Of a DNA stretch of 44,377 nucleotides, positions 24,896 to 33,662 are shown piece after piece. The stretch's first letter is position 1. The number at the start of each line of letters is the position of its first letter. The position numbers were made by a program, and so were the translations under genes. The notes below the pieces were generated by a model. That model worked only from the letters and a program-made list of their open reading frames with translations. It ran no database searches and was not told where the DNA came from. This DNA is from JASHVB01 sp049522565 (lineage in GTDB: Bacteria; Pseudomonadota; Alphaproteobacteria; Acetobacterales; Acetobacteraceae): NCBI GenBank assembly GCA_049522565.1, contig JBEKNT010000008.1:1-44377 (forward strand), in the 5' to 3' direction.

Positions 24896-26004
24896 TGCCG
24901 ATGTCCGCCTACGACATGATCGTCATCGGCGGCGGCCTGGTCGGCGGCGCCATCGCCTGGGGCGCCGCATCGCGTGGCGCATCCGTCGCCGTGCTCGATG
25001 AAGGCGACATCGCCTACCGCGCCGCGCGCGGCAATTTCGGCCTGGTCTGGGTGCAGAGCAAAGGCGCGGGCATGCCGCCCTACGCGCACTGGACACGCCG
25101 TTCCTCTGAACTCTGGCCCGAGCTTGCACGCGCATTGACCGCCACCACCGGCGTGGACACCGCGCTCGCCCAGCCGGGCGGTCTCGCGTTCTGCCTCAGC
25201 GATCGGGAATGGGAAGACCGCGCGGCAATGCTGCGGCGGATGCACAATGAAAGCGGCGACATCGGCACCCGCATGCTGGATCGCGCCGAAGCGCGCGCCA
25301 TGGTGCCGGGGCTGGGCGATCGCGTCGTCGGAGCCTCGTTCTGTCCGATCGACGGCCACGCCAGCCCGCTGCATCTGCTGCGCGCGTTGCATGCCGCGCT
25401 GCCGGCGCAAGGCGGTGCGTGGCTGCCCGGCCGAAAGGTCGATGCCATCGACGCAGCGCCGCACAGCTTCACGCTGCACTGCGGCACCGAACGTTTCACC
25501 GCGGCGAAATTGGTGATCGCTGCCGGGCTGGGCAGCCGCGATCTCGCACCGCGGGTCGGGCTGTCCATGCCGGTGCATCCGTTGCAGGGCCAGATCATCG
25601 TCACCGAACGGCTGCGCCCATTCCTGCACTATCCCACGCATGTCGCGCGGCAGACCGCGGAAGGCTCGGTGATGCTGGGCGACAGCCAGGAGGATGTCGG
25701 CTTCGACACCAGCACCAAGGTCGCCGTCCTGCGCGAGATCGCCGCGCGCAACGTCGCGATCTTTCCGGCGCTGCAAGCGGCCTCGATCGTCCGCATGTGG
25801 GCGGCGCTGCGCGTGATGTCGCCCGACGGTTTCCCGATCTACGAACAATCCGAACAGTTCCCGGGTGCGTTCGCCGCAACCTGCCACAGTGGGGTGACGC
25901 TGGCCGGCGCACATGCGCTCGCTTTGGCACCGGCAATTCTGGCGGGAGAATTGCCCGACGCGCTTCAGGCGTTTTCCAGCCGGCGGTTTGCCGCCGCGGC
26001 GTGA
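24895..26004 (+). CDS. FAD-dependent oxidoreductase, D-amino-acid oxidase (DAO) family
   Basis: 369 residues. The FAD motif is 'IVIGGGLVGGAIAWGAASRGASVAVLDEG' with GGGLVG at 12-17. 'QGQIIVTERLRP' near 241 and the C-terminal 'ATCHSGVTLAGAHALALAPAIL' are typical of DadA/sarcosine oxidase-type DAO proteins, where the C-terminal G-x-x-L part closes over FAD. Oxidises a C-N bond. The ATG overlaps the amidase stop. It resembles the single-subunit glycine/D-amino-acid dehydrogenases, but I cannot choose a substrate. Confidence 0.92.
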   Translation: MPMSAYDMIVIGGGLVGGAIAWGAASRGASVAVLDEGDIAYRAARGNFGLVWVQSKGAGMPPYAHWTRRSSELWPELARALTATTGVDTALAQPGGLAFCLSDREWEDRAAMLRRMHNESGDIGTRMLDRAEARAMVPGLGDRVVGASFCPIDGHASPLHLLRALHAALPAQGGAWLPGRKVDAIDAAPHSFTLHCGTERFTAAKLVIAAGLGSRDLAPRVGLSMPVHPLQGQIIVTERLRPFLHYPTHVARQTAEGSVMLGDSQEDVGFDTSTKVAVLREIAARNVAIFPALQAASIVRMWAALRVMSPDGFPIYEQSEQFPGAFAATCHSGVTLAGAHALALAPAILAGELPDALQAFSSRRFAAAA

Positions 26005-26345
26005 GCCCTGCAACCGCAACGGCGTCCCGGCGTTGCAGGCGGGAAGCATCCGCCAGGGGCCCGACACATGCGCGTTCAGCACCCTCGACCCGATAACAAC
26101 GACCCCAAGAACGAAAGCGGCCGGATCAGCCGTTCCGGGACCTCCGCCGGCATCTCGGTCGGCAACGAAAGCACGTCGGGCGGCGCCGACCCGATCCCGC
26201 CGGACGGCGATGCGGCACAGCCCCGTAACGACAAGGCGCGCGTCAAGAGCACGGAATGAGCGGCGGCCAAGACAGCGAAGTCGGCCAAGGCCGTTGCTTG
26301 ACCGTCACGCCCGGGCTCGGCCGTGACCGAGGGGGGTAGTCGTAC
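26005..26345. other. 341-bp stretch with one doubtful small gene
   Basis: Only a 63-codon frame (26068-26259) stands out; the rest shows no coding signal, no clear repeat and no promoter I would defend. The last 20 bases carry the ribosome site (gaggggggtagtc) of the next gene. Confidence 0.45.
26068..26259 (+). CDS. Possible small hydrophilic protein, 63 residues
   Basis: An ATG at 26068 opens a 63-residue frame rich in Pro, Asn, Asp, Ser and Gly (for example 'RPDNNDPKNESGRISRSG'), with no hydrophobic core. It would be disordered. Wobble positions are rich in G/C, as for a true gene here, but a weak ribosome site and no known homologue leave it doubtful. Confidence 0.35.
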   Translation: MRVQHPRPDNNDPKNESGRISRSGTSAGISVGNESTSGGADPIPPDGDAAQPRNDKARVKSTE

Positions 26346-27263
26346 ATGAGTCCCCGCGCGGCGTGGCAACTCGCGCAGCAGAGCGTCGTCGCCTACATCG
26401 ATGACGGCGCGCTGAGCAAGGGCGCGGCCATCGCCTTCTATGCCGTCACGGCAATTGGACCGATCTTGCTCATCATCGTCGCCATCCTTGGCCTCGCCTA
26501 TGGCGACGACGCCGCGCGCGGTGCATTGCTGTACAAGTTGCGCGGCGTCATGGGCGAACAGACGGCGAGCTTTCTGCAAAGCGCGATCAAGAGCGCGAGC
26601 AATCATGGTGCCGGCGTGGCCGCCACCGTCATCGGCGTGGTTTCGCTGATCCTGACCGCGACCGGCGTGTTCGGTGAGGTCCAGACCGCACTCAATGCCA
26701 TCTGGCGGGCAGAGCCGAAGGGCAGCACCCTCCGCACGTTGCTGCGGGCCCGCCTGGTGAGTCTCGGGCTGGTTGCGTTATTGGCCCTGGTGCTGATCCT
26801 CTCGCTCGTGCTCAGCGCGGTCGTGTCCGGTTTGCAGACCGCGTTGAACCTGCTTATGCCGTTCCCCGCGTGTTTGATCGAGGCGGCGAACTTCCTGCTG
26901 TCCTTCGTACTGCTGTCCGCCGTTATCGCCGCGATCTACAAGATCCTGCCCGACCGCGACCTGGACTGGCGCGACGTAACGTGCGGCGCGGTGGTCACCG
27001 CGCTGCTGATCACGCTCGGCAAGCTGGCGATCGGCTTCTACATCGGCAGCAGCGCCACCATCTCCGGCTATGGCGCCGCCGGTTCCGTCATCGCCGCCCT
27101 CTGCTGGATCTACTACTCGGCGCAGATCTTTTTGCTCGGCGCCGAGTTCACCCGCGTCTATGCCGAGCGAGGCGAAATCATCCGGCGTTCACCTGCCGGA
27201 TCAGCGTTGCCCAGCGATCCAGGATCGGCAGCACCTGATCGGCTTTCGCGGCCGGCAGGCTGA
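26346..27263 (+). CDS. YihY/BrkB family inner-membrane protein
   Basis: 305 residues with about six membrane segments. Family landmarks are 'LSKGAAIAFYAVTAIGPILLIIVAI' at 23-47, 'VFGEVQTALNAIWRAEP' near 106-122 and 'GSVIAALCWIYYSAQIFLLGAEFTRVYAE' near 247-275. YihY proteins were once called ribonuclease BN, which is wrong; the true role is unknown, possibly transport. The last 30 residues (after 'AERGEI') are Pro/Ser/Ala-rich and lie over the 3' end of the convergent gene, overlapping it by 86 bp, so this tail is probably an extension from stop-codon loss. A gaggggggta ribosome site precedes the ATG. Confidence 0.9.
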   Translation: MSPRAAWQLAQQSVVAYIDDGALSKGAAIAFYAVTAIGPILLIIVAILGLAYGDDAARGALLYKLRGVMGEQTASFLQSAIKSASNHGAGVAATVIGVVSLILTATGVFGEVQTALNAIWRAEPKGSTLRTLLRARLVSLGLVALLALVLILSLVLSAVVSGLQTALNLLMPFPACLIEAANFLLSFVLLSAVIAAIYKILPDRDLDWRDVTCGAVVTALLITLGKLAIGFYIGSSATISGYGAAGSVIAALCWIYYSAQIFLLGAEFTRVYAERGEIIRRSPAGSALPSDPGSAAPDRLSRPAG

Positions 27264-28038
27264 CGCAGGCACGCTCGGCGCCGAGGTCGCGGAACCGCTT
27301 CAGCATGTCGCCGTCTTCGGCGCAGCCGAACAGGGTGATCGGGCAGGAATCCTCGGAACGCCCCGCTTCCTTCAGCATCGCGCGGAACTTCGGCACGGTG
27401 GTGAACACGTCATTGCCGCCGCCGATCCGTCCGGCGAGCGGGATCCAGCCCTCGCCGTAGCGCACCGCGCGGCGCGCCGCCTGCGGGAAGGCACCGCCGA
27501 CGATCACCGGCGGATGCGGCTTCTGCACCGGCTTCGGCCAGGCCATCATCTCCGGGAAGTTGACGAATTCGCCGTGGTATTCGGCCTTGCTCTTGGTCCA
27601 GATGAGCTTCATGGCTTCGATGCGCTCGCGCACCAGTTTCGCCCGGGTGGGGAATGTCGTGCCGTGGTCTTCCATCTCTTCGGCGTTCCAGCCGACGCCG
27701 ATGCCGAACAGAAAGCGCCCGCCGGAGACCTGGTCGATCGAGGCGACCAGCTTCGCCGTCTGGATCGTATCGCGCTGGTTCACCAGGCAGACGCCGGTGC
27801 CGATTTTGAGCGTCTTGGTGGCCGCCGCCGCCATGGTCAGCGTCACGAACGGGTCCATCGCGTCGTAGTACTGCTTCGGCAGTTCGCCGCCGCTGGGGAA
27901 CGGTGTGCGCCGCGAGGTCGGGATGTGCGAGTGCTCCGGCGCCCAGACCGATTCGAACCCGCGCGCTTCCAGCGCCCGGCCGAGTTCGCCAGGTGTCATC
28001 GAATAGTCGGTCAGGAACATCGAGGCGCCGAAATGCAT
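27178..28038 (-). CDS. Luciferase-like (LLM class) F420-dependent-type oxidoreductase
   Basis: 286 residues, TIM barrel of the luciferase superfamily. 'GARxxE..SVWAPEHSHIP' near 27-40, 'LKIGTGVCLVNQRDTIQTAKLVASIDQVSGGRFLFGIGVGW' near 77-117, and 'PVIVGGAFPQAARRAVRYGEGWIP' near 177-200 match the F420-dependent subgroup. A strong AAGGAGAA site lies just ahead of the ATG. Paralogous to the protein at 5544-6407, though only moderately similar by eye. Its 3' end overlaps the convergent YihY gene by 86 bp. Whether this organism makes F420 cannot be told from this window. Confidence 0.9.
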   Translation of the reverse strand: MHFGASMFLTDYSMTPGELGRALEARGFESVWAPEHSHIPTSRRTPFPSGGELPKQYYDAMDPFVTLTMAAAATKTLKIGTGVCLVNQRDTIQTAKLVASIDQVSGGRFLFGIGVGWNAEEMEDHGTTFPTRAKLVRERIEAMKLIWTKSKAEYHGEFVNFPEMMAWPKPVQKPHPPVIVGGAFPQAARRAVRYGEGWIPLAGRIGGGNDVFTTVPKFRAMLKEAGRSEDSCPITLFGCAEDGDMLKRFRDLGAERACVSLPAAKADQVLPILDRWATLIRQVNAG

Positions 28039-28081
28039 GGCCGTTCTCCTTGGACTTTGTGCTGGCGAAGCTTAGCGCCAT

Positions 28082-28111
28082 AAAAACCTCTCCGGCAACG
28101 CGGGAGAGGTT
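28082..28111 (-). terminator. Rho-independent terminator of the MFS gene
   Basis: Stem aacctctcc (28085-28093) / ggagaggtt (28103-28111) begins right after the stop codon (28112-28114). On the minus strand it is followed by T5 (a-run 28082-28086). The stem resembles the terminator at 8685-8718. Confidence 0.82.
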
Positions 28112-29335
28112 TCAGGCTTGCTCTATCCCGAACAGCGGTATCAGCACCAGCACGAAGGCGGTGCACGCGGCGGACAGCACGATCAGCGGCGCCAGACTTC
28201 CGGAGAACACATGCTCGTACAGGAACGCGCCGCTGGCGTCCGCCAACGGCGTCGCCAGATTCATCACCGACATCAGCGCGGCAAAGGCAAATCCCTCGGC
28301 GCGCGCCGGGCAATGCTCCGCCGCCAGGGTCAGGGTCGCAACATTGGCGATCATGCCCGCCACGCCGAAAACGAAATACACGATGACCGCACTGATCGGA
28401 TCGAACATGAGCAGATAGGACAGCGTGCCCAGGGTGCCCAGCACGATCGACAATTGCAGCAGCTTGCGGGTGCGCATGCCTGCCAACAGCCAGCGGTACA
28501 GCAGCCCGCCAGCCACCCACCCCGCCGCGCTGACCGCCGACAGCGCACCGATGAAGCCCTGGGAGAAGTGCAGCCGGTCGGTCATGGTGAAATACAGCGG
28601 GGTGCCGAATCCGGGACTGAAATAATAGCAGAACAGGAACACCGCGATCAGCCACAGCGTGCGCGAGCGGAACGTGTTCATCAGCCCGTCCAGCCGCTGT
28701 CGCAGCGCTGCACGGTCCAGGGCCGCGCGCGTTTCCTGCACCAGATTCAGGCAGACCAGCACCGCGAGGGGTGCCGCCGCCGCGACCATCGCCGCAACGT
28801 GCAGCGCGCCGGCCGGCGAGAAGAGTTCGATCAGTTCACCGCCTGCCAGCGACGTTGCCGCCACGGCGCCGTTGAACCACAGCCATTGCTGGTTGACGAA
28901 GGCGCCGCTGGCGTTGTGGCGCTGGCCGTTCTCCACCAGCAAAGCGCCGCACAAGGTGCTGGATACCGCCATGGCAATCGACGTCAGGAGCAGAGCGAAC
29001 ACGATCGCGCCGGGTGCCACCACCTGCGTTACCCAGGCGAACGCCGCAACCGCCGCGAGGTTCGACAGCAGCAGGTAGCTGCGCCGCCGATAGCCGAACA
29101 GCGGCAGGAAATCCGAGACCAGGCCATAGAGCGGCTTGATCACCCATGGCACGTCCAGCACCGCCAGCGACGCGGCGATTTGCAGCGCGCTCCAGCCATA
29201 CCGGGTCTTGAGGAAATAGGTCAGCGGTTGCCAGACGATGCCGACCTTGGCCTGGCCGATGCCCTCGACGGTGTAAACCACGGCAAAGAACAGCATCAGC
29301 CGGCGGACACTGTCGGAATCGGATCGGCTTGGCAT
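28112..29335 (-). CDS. MFS transporter, BT1/folate-biopterin-transporter-like
   Basis: 407 residues, about 12 membrane segments. 'VYTVEGIGQAKVGIVWQPLTYFLKTRYGWSALQIA' near 21-55 and 'LDVPWVIKPLYGLVSDFLPLFGYRRRSYLLL' near 62-92 match the BT1/FBT type (the V-P-W-x-I-K-P-L-Y-G-L-x-S-D motif). I chose the ATG at 29335 (MPSRSDSDS), which gives the usual length; the open frame to 29413 crosses a palindrome and its peptide is not family-like. No clear ribosome site at either start. Ligand unknown. A terminator follows the stop codon. Confidence 0.88.
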   Translation of the reverse strand: MPSRSDSDSVRRLMLFFAVVYTVEGIGQAKVGIVWQPLTYFLKTRYGWSALQIAASLAVLDVPWVIKPLYGLVSDFLPLFGYRRRSYLLLSNLAAVAAFAWVTQVVAPGAIVFALLLTSIAMAVSSTLCGALLVENGQRHNASGAFVNQQWLWFNGAVAATSLAGGELIELFSPAGALHVAAMVAAAAPLAVLVCLNLVQETRAALDRAALRQRLDGLMNTFRSRTLWLIAVFLFCYYFSPGFGTPLYFTMTDRLHFSQGFIGALSAVSAAGWVAGGLLYRWLLAGMRTRKLLQLSIVLGTLGTLSYLLMFDPISAVIVYFVFGVAGMIANVATLTLAAEHCPARAEGFAFAALMSVMNLATPLADASGAFLYEHVFSGSLAPLIVLSAACTAFVLVLIPLFGIEQA

Positions 29336-29395
29336 GATGCGGAAGAGTGTGCGGGCGCGCCGCGTTGCACTCAACCCTTGGGTCTGACAGGCTCC

Positions 29396-29495
29396 TGTCA
29401 TTGCGAGGAGCAAAGCGACGAAGCAATCTCCCGCCCGGGGAGCAACTGCTCGTCGGGCGGGAGATTGCTTCGTCGCTGCGCCCCTCGCAATGACA
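29396..29495. repeat. Family A palindromic element, 100 bp
   Basis: Arms of about 42 bp (29396-29437 and 29454-29495) with few mismatches around a 16-bp loop. Same ends (tgtcattgcgag / ctcgcaatgaca) and same inner sequence (gacgaagcaatc) as the copy at 6470. It stands between the divergent MFS and hydantoinase genes, so it may affect both promoters. Confidence 0.9.
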
Positions 29496-29513
29496 CCTTA
29501 AGAGAGGATCGGC

Positions 29514-31586
29514 ATGTCCTGGCGGATCGGCATCGATATCGGCGGCACCTTCACCGACGTGGCGATGGTCGAGGCCGCCACCGGCCGCATCGAAATCGCC
29601 AAGGTCCCGACGACACCTCATGATTTCGAACGAGGCGTGATCGACGGCATCGGCCACGGGTTGCGCGAAAATGCGATCGATCCGGCAACGGTGACGTTGC
29701 TGTCGCACGCCACCACCGTGGTGACCAACGCGCTGCTGGAGAAGAAGGGCGCCCGCGCCGGCTTCGTCGCCACCCGCGGCTTCCGCGATATCCTTGAATT
29801 GCGCCGCTCCTCGCGCCCGGACCTGTACGACCTGTTCCAGGACGCCCCCGCGGTGCTGGTGCCGCGCCGCCACCGCTTCGAGATCACCGAGCGGATCGAC
29901 GCACAAGGCGCGATCGTGACGCCGCTTGCCGAAGCCGAGTTGCCGGCGCTGATCGAGGCGATCCGCGCCGCCGGATTGCAGACCGTGGCGGTGTCGTTGC
30001 TGTTCTCGTTCCTCAACGACACCCATGAACGCCGCATCGGCGAAGCCTTGCACGCCGCGCTGCCGGATGTCGCGGTCTATCTCTCCTGCGAGGTGCTGCC
30101 GGAAATCCGCGAATTCGAGCGTGCCAGCACGACCGCCGTCTGCGCCTATGTCGGGCCGCTGTTGCGATCCTATCTCGACCGGCTGCAACGCGCGGCGTCC
30201 GATCTCGGGTTGCCGGCGCTGCAGGTGATGGGCTCGTCGGGCGGCGTGTTCGACATCGCCGAGGCGTTGCGCCTGCCCGCCGCGGTGGTGGAATCCGGGC
30301 CCGCCGCCGGCGTTATCGCTGCGTCGCTGGCAGGGCGGCAGCTCAACCGGCCGAACCTGATCTCGTTCGACATGGGCGGCACGACGGCGAAGGCCAGCGT
30401 CATCGTCGGCGGAGAAATCGCCGTCACCGCGGAATACGAAGTCGGCGGCGCGGCCAATGCGAAACGCTGGATGCACGGCACCGGCCATCCGATCCGCGTG
30501 CCGGTGATCGACCTGGCGGAGGTGAGCGCCGGCGGCGGCTCGATCGCCTGGATCGATCCCGGCGGCGCGTTGAAAGTCGGACCGCACAGCGCCGGTGCCG
30601 ATCCCGGACCGGCGGCCTACGGTGCCGGCGGCAAGCGGCCCACCGTGACGGATGCCGATGTGGTGCTCGGCTGGCTGGATCGCGACGCATTGTTGGGCGG
30701 TGCGCTGCGCATCGACCGCGCGGCGGCGGAACGCGCGATCGCCGATGCGGTGGCCTCGCCGCTCGGCCTGTCGGTGGCCGAGGCGGCCGCGCGCATCGTC
30801 GAAGTGGTGAACGCCAACATGGCGCAGGCGCTGCGCATCGTGTCGGTGGAACGCGGGCATGACCCGCAGGAGTTCGGCCTGATCGCCTTCGGCGGCGCCG
30901 GCCCGGTGCACGCCGCCGCGCTGGCGGAGGAGTTGCAAATCCCCGAAGTGATCATTCCGCCGGCGCCGGGCGCGTTTTCCGCCCTGGGATTGGTGGCGAG
31001 CGACCTGCGGCGCGACTACGCGCGTACGCTGTATGCGAACCTCGCGGAGGTCGATCCGGCGCGGGTCGCAGCAGCGATCGCGGCGATGGAGGCCGAGGCC
31101 GTCGCCATGCTGGATGCTGCACAGGTGCCGGAAGAACGCCGCGCGACCATCCGCCAGGCGGATCTGCGCTACCGCCGCCAGGCGTATGAATTAACTGTTC
31201 CGTTCATCGAGGGCCGCATTAACCGGTTAGTTACCGACGCGCTGGCCGAGGCTTTCCATGCGAAGCATGCGCAGACATACGGCCACGCCAACCGGGGAGA
31301 GGCAGTGCAGCTCGTCAACCTGCGGGTCACCGCGGTCGGAAGACTGCCGGCGCTGACGCTGGCGCAGCGCGCCGATCGGGACAGCGCAAGGATGCGCGAA
31401 CGCGACGTCTGGTTCGCGGGAACCGGCTTCGTTGCCACGCCGGTGCATTGGCGGCTTGGCCTGGTGCCGGGCACGCTTCTCGCCGGTCCCGCGATCATCG
31501 AGGCGCTGGATTCGACGACCGTCGTGCCGCCCGGCTGGCAGGCGCGATTCGATGAATTCGGCTGCATCCGACTGGCACGAACATGA
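29514..31586 (+). CDS. hyuA: Hydantoinase/oxoprolinase family protein, A subunit
   Basis: 690 residues. The ATP-dependent hydantoinase, 5-oxoprolinase and acetone carboxylase family; the A subunit binds ATP in an actin-like fold. 'IGIDIGGTFTDVA' at 5-17 is the phosphate-1 loop; 'LLSHATTVVTNALLEKKGA' near 63, 'FDMGGTTAKASVI' near 284 and 'GGAGPVHAAALAEELQIPEVIIPPAPGAFSALGL' near 460-495 are typical. With the B subunit it would hydrolyse a cyclic amide (N-methylhydantoin, 5-oxoproline or similar). A GAGAGGA site precedes the ATG. The B subunit follows 108 bp on, with a palindrome between the genes. Confidence 0.94.
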   Translation: MSWRIGIDIGGTFTDVAMVEAATGRIEIAKVPTTPHDFERGVIDGIGHGLRENAIDPATVTLLSHATTVVTNALLEKKGARAGFVATRGFRDILELRRSSRPDLYDLFQDAPAVLVPRRHRFEITERIDAQGAIVTPLAEAELPALIEAIRAAGLQTVAVSLLFSFLNDTHERRIGEALHAALPDVAVYLSCEVLPEIREFERASTTAVCAYVGPLLRSYLDRLQRAASDLGLPALQVMGSSGGVFDIAEALRLPAAVVESGPAAGVIAASLAGRQLNRPNLISFDMGGTTAKASVIVGGEIAVTAEYEVGGAANAKRWMHGTGHPIRVPVIDLAEVSAGGGSIAWIDPGGALKVGPHSAGADPGPAAYGAGGKRPTVTDADVVLGWLDRDALLGGALRIDRAAAERAIADAVASPLGLSVAEAAARIVEVVNANMAQALRIVSVERGHDPQEFGLIAFGGAGPVHAAALAEELQIPEVIIPPAPGAFSALGLVASDLRRDYARTLYANLAEVDPARVAAAIAAMEAEAVAMLDAAQVPEERRATIRQADLRYRRQAYELTVPFIEGRINRLVTDALAEAFHAKHAQTYGHANRGEAVQLVNLRVTAVGRLPALTLAQRADRDSARMRERDVWFAGTGFVATPVHWRLGLVPGTLLAGPAIIEALDSTTVVPPGWQARFDEFGCIRLART

Positions 31587-31591
31587 AAGGC

Positions 31592-31671
31592 AAGCAGTTT
31601 CACCACCAAGACACGAAGGCACGAAGTTCATACGATCTTCGTGCCTTTGTGTCTTTGTGGTGAAACTGCTT
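31592..31671. repeat. Family B palindrome between hydantoinase genes
   Basis: About 35-bp arms (31592-31626 and 31637-31671) with two mismatches and a 10-bp loop; core caccaccaagacacgaaggcacg. Its sister is at 37754-37828. It lies inside an operon, 6 bp after the A-subunit stop and 23 bp before the B-subunit start. Confidence 0.9.
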
Positions 31672-31694
31672 TCTACCGACAGGCACGCAACATC

Positions 31695-33389
31695 ATGACG
31701 ACCCTCCGCACCGACCCCGCCCGCTTCGAAATAGTGAAGAACGCGCTCTATGCGGCGGCAGAAGAAATGAAGATCGTCCTCGCCAAGACCGCCTACTCCC
31801 CGCTGTTGAAGGTGGCCGGCGACTACTCCTGCGGCATCTTCGACACGGCGGGAAATATGGTAGCGCAGGGGCCCGACCTGCCGATCCATCTCGGCTCGAT
31901 GCCCGACGCGGTGCGTGCGATCGTGCAAGCGTTTCCCGACGCCGCGTCCGGCGACGTGTTCATTCACAACGATCCGTACCAGGGCGGGTCGCACCTGCCC
32001 GATGTCAACGTGGTCGCGCCCGCCTTCCACGGAGGAAAATTGCTCGGCTTCGGCTGCGTGCGCGCGCACTGGCCGGACATCGGCAGCGCCACGCCCGGCA
32101 GCTATGGCGCGGTCACCGAAATCTACGGCGAGGGCCTGCGCATCCCGCCGATCCGGCTGTATCGCGATGGAAAACCCGACCCCGCGATCGAGGCGATCAT
32201 CTTCGCCAACGTGCGCACGCCAACCGAGCGGCTGGGCGACCTGCGTGCGCAAGTGGCGGCGAACCGGCGCGCGGCACAGCGGCTGTCCGCGCTGGCGGCG
32301 AAATACGGTACCGACACGCTGCTGCAAATCATGCAGGAAGTGCTGGACTATTCGGAAACCATGATGCGGGCCGCGTTGCGTGCGCTGCCCGACGGCGAGG
32401 CGGACTTCACCGACATCTTCGATGGCGACGGCGTCATTGCGGACGGCGACACGGAAGACGCAACCTTCACCGTAAAGCTGCACATCAGCAAGCATGGCGA
32501 CCGCATCACGGCCGACTTCACCGGTTCCGACCCGGCGGTTGCCGGCCCGATGAATGCGCCGCTGACCGTGACGGCGTCCGGCGTGTTCTGCGCGTTGAAG
32601 ATGATCGCCGATCCGAAGAGCCTGATCCCGCCCAACTCCGGCTGCTGGCGTCCGGTGACCGTCACCGCGCCGCCGGGCAGCGTGGTCAATGCGCAGCACC
32701 CCTCGCCGGTGGTCTATGCCAACCACGAAATGTCGCATCGCATCGCCGACATGGTGATGGCGGCGCTGTATGCGATCACGCCGCACACGGTGATGGCGGC
32801 GTCGCAGGGCACCTCGGCAGTGATCACCTTCGGCGGCACCGACTACCGCAGCGGCGAGCGCTTCGTCAGCTATGAATCGGTGAAGGGCGGATTCGGCGCG
32901 CGGCCGACCAAGGACGGCATCAATGCTGTCGCCAGCACCGTTTCCAACATGAGCAACACGCCGATCGAGATCATTGAAATGAGCTTTCCGCTGCGGGTGG
33001 AAGAATACGCGCTCGTCCCCGACAGCGGCGGCGCGGGAAAATTCCGCGGCGGGCTGGGCGTGCGGCGCGTCTGGCGCGTGCTGGAACGCGACGCCCATGC
33101 CGCGGTCTGCTGCGAGCGCACCGTGACCCCGCCGTTCGGGCTGGATGGCGGACACGCCGGCGGCGCGGCGCGACTGACGCTGATCCCGCCTCGGGGAAAC
33201 GCACGCCGGCTCACCAGCAAGGGCGGCTTCGTTGCGCCGGCCGGCTCGTTGGTCGTGGTCGAAGCACCCGGATCCGGCGGCTACGGCCCGCCCGCCGAGC
33301 GCGATCCCGCGGCCCTGGCCGAAGACCTGCGGGACGGCTACGTTAGTGCCGCCGCCGCGCGCCGGGACTACCGCCTCGATCCGGCCTGA
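31695..33389 (+). CDS. hyuB: Hydantoinase/oxoprolinase family protein, B subunit
   Basis: 564 residues. 'MKIVLAKTAYSPLLKVAGDYSCGIFD' near 24-49, 'GDVFIHNDPYQGGSHLPDVNVVAPAF' near 93-118, and 'NSGCWRPVTVTAPPGS' near 313-328 are family hallmarks with metal-site Asp and His (N-D-P-Y, H-L-P-D). 'EEYALVPDSGGAGKFRGGLGVRRVWRV' near 436 is the conserved C-terminal part. The ATG at 31695 gives the normal N-terminus; in-frame sequence upstream lies in the palindrome. No strong ribosome site. Works with the A subunit at 29514. Confidence 0.94.
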   Translation: MTTLRTDPARFEIVKNALYAAAEEMKIVLAKTAYSPLLKVAGDYSCGIFDTAGNMVAQGPDLPIHLGSMPDAVRAIVQAFPDAASGDVFIHNDPYQGGSHLPDVNVVAPAFHGGKLLGFGCVRAHWPDIGSATPGSYGAVTEIYGEGLRIPPIRLYRDGKPDPAIEAIIFANVRTPTERLGDLRAQVAANRRAAQRLSALAAKYGTDTLLQIMQEVLDYSETMMRAALRALPDGEADFTDIFDGDGVIADGDTEDATFTVKLHISKHGDRITADFTGSDPAVAGPMNAPLTVTASGVFCALKMIADPKSLIPPNSGCWRPVTVTAPPGSVVNAQHPSPVVYANHEMSHRIADMVMAALYAITPHTVMAASQGTSAVITFGGTDYRSGERFVSYESVKGGFGARPTKDGINAVASTVSNMSNTPIEIIEMSFPLRVEEYALVPDSGGAGKFRGGLGVRRVWRVLERDAHAAVCCERTVTPPFGLDGGHAGGAARLTLIPPRGNARRLTSKGGFVAPAGSLVVVEAPGSGGYGPPAERDPAALAEDLRDGYVSAAAARRDYRLDPA

Positions 33390-33413
33390 TCCGCAACAAA
33401 AGGGGAAAACGCC

Positions 33414-33662
33414 ATGTCCGAATCACTGCCGGTTATCGCCCAGAAGGGCTCCTACAAAGTCGATGTCGAAGCCGGCAAGTCGTACTGGTGGTGCGCCTGC
33501 GGCAAGAGCGGCAAGCAGCCGTTCTGCGACGGCTCGCACAAGGGCAGCGGATTCGCGCCGATGGAATTCAAGGCGGAAGAGACGGCCACGGTCAGCTTCT
33601 GCGGCTGCAAGCATTCCGGCAAGCAGCCGCGTTGCGATGGCACGCATCGGAGCCTGGCATGA
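33414..33662 (+). CDS. Tandem CDGSH iron-sulfur protein
   Basis: 82 residues with two CDGSH motifs, each binding a [2Fe-2S] cluster through three Cys and one His: C27-A-C29...C38-D-G-S-H42 and C63-G-C65...C74-D-G-T-H78. The protein is two half-repeats, as in prokaryotic type III (MiNT-like) CDGSH proteins, and has no membrane anchor. These carry electrons or clusters. The start is 24 bp after the hydantoinase B stop with an aaggggaaa ribosome site. Its stop overlaps the next ATG by four bases (ATGA), so it is translationally coupled to the enolase-superfamily gene. The partner enzyme is a guess from context. Confidence 0.93.
   Translation: MSESLPVIAQKGSYKVDVEAGKSYWWCACGKSGKQPFCDGSHKGSGFAPMEFKAEETATVSFCGCKHSGKQPRCDGTHRSLA

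Noticed and set aside
28851..29335. Extension of the MFS gene start to 29413
   Set aside because: The extra 26 residues lie partly in the family A palindrome and do not match the family; ATG 29335 gives the normal length.
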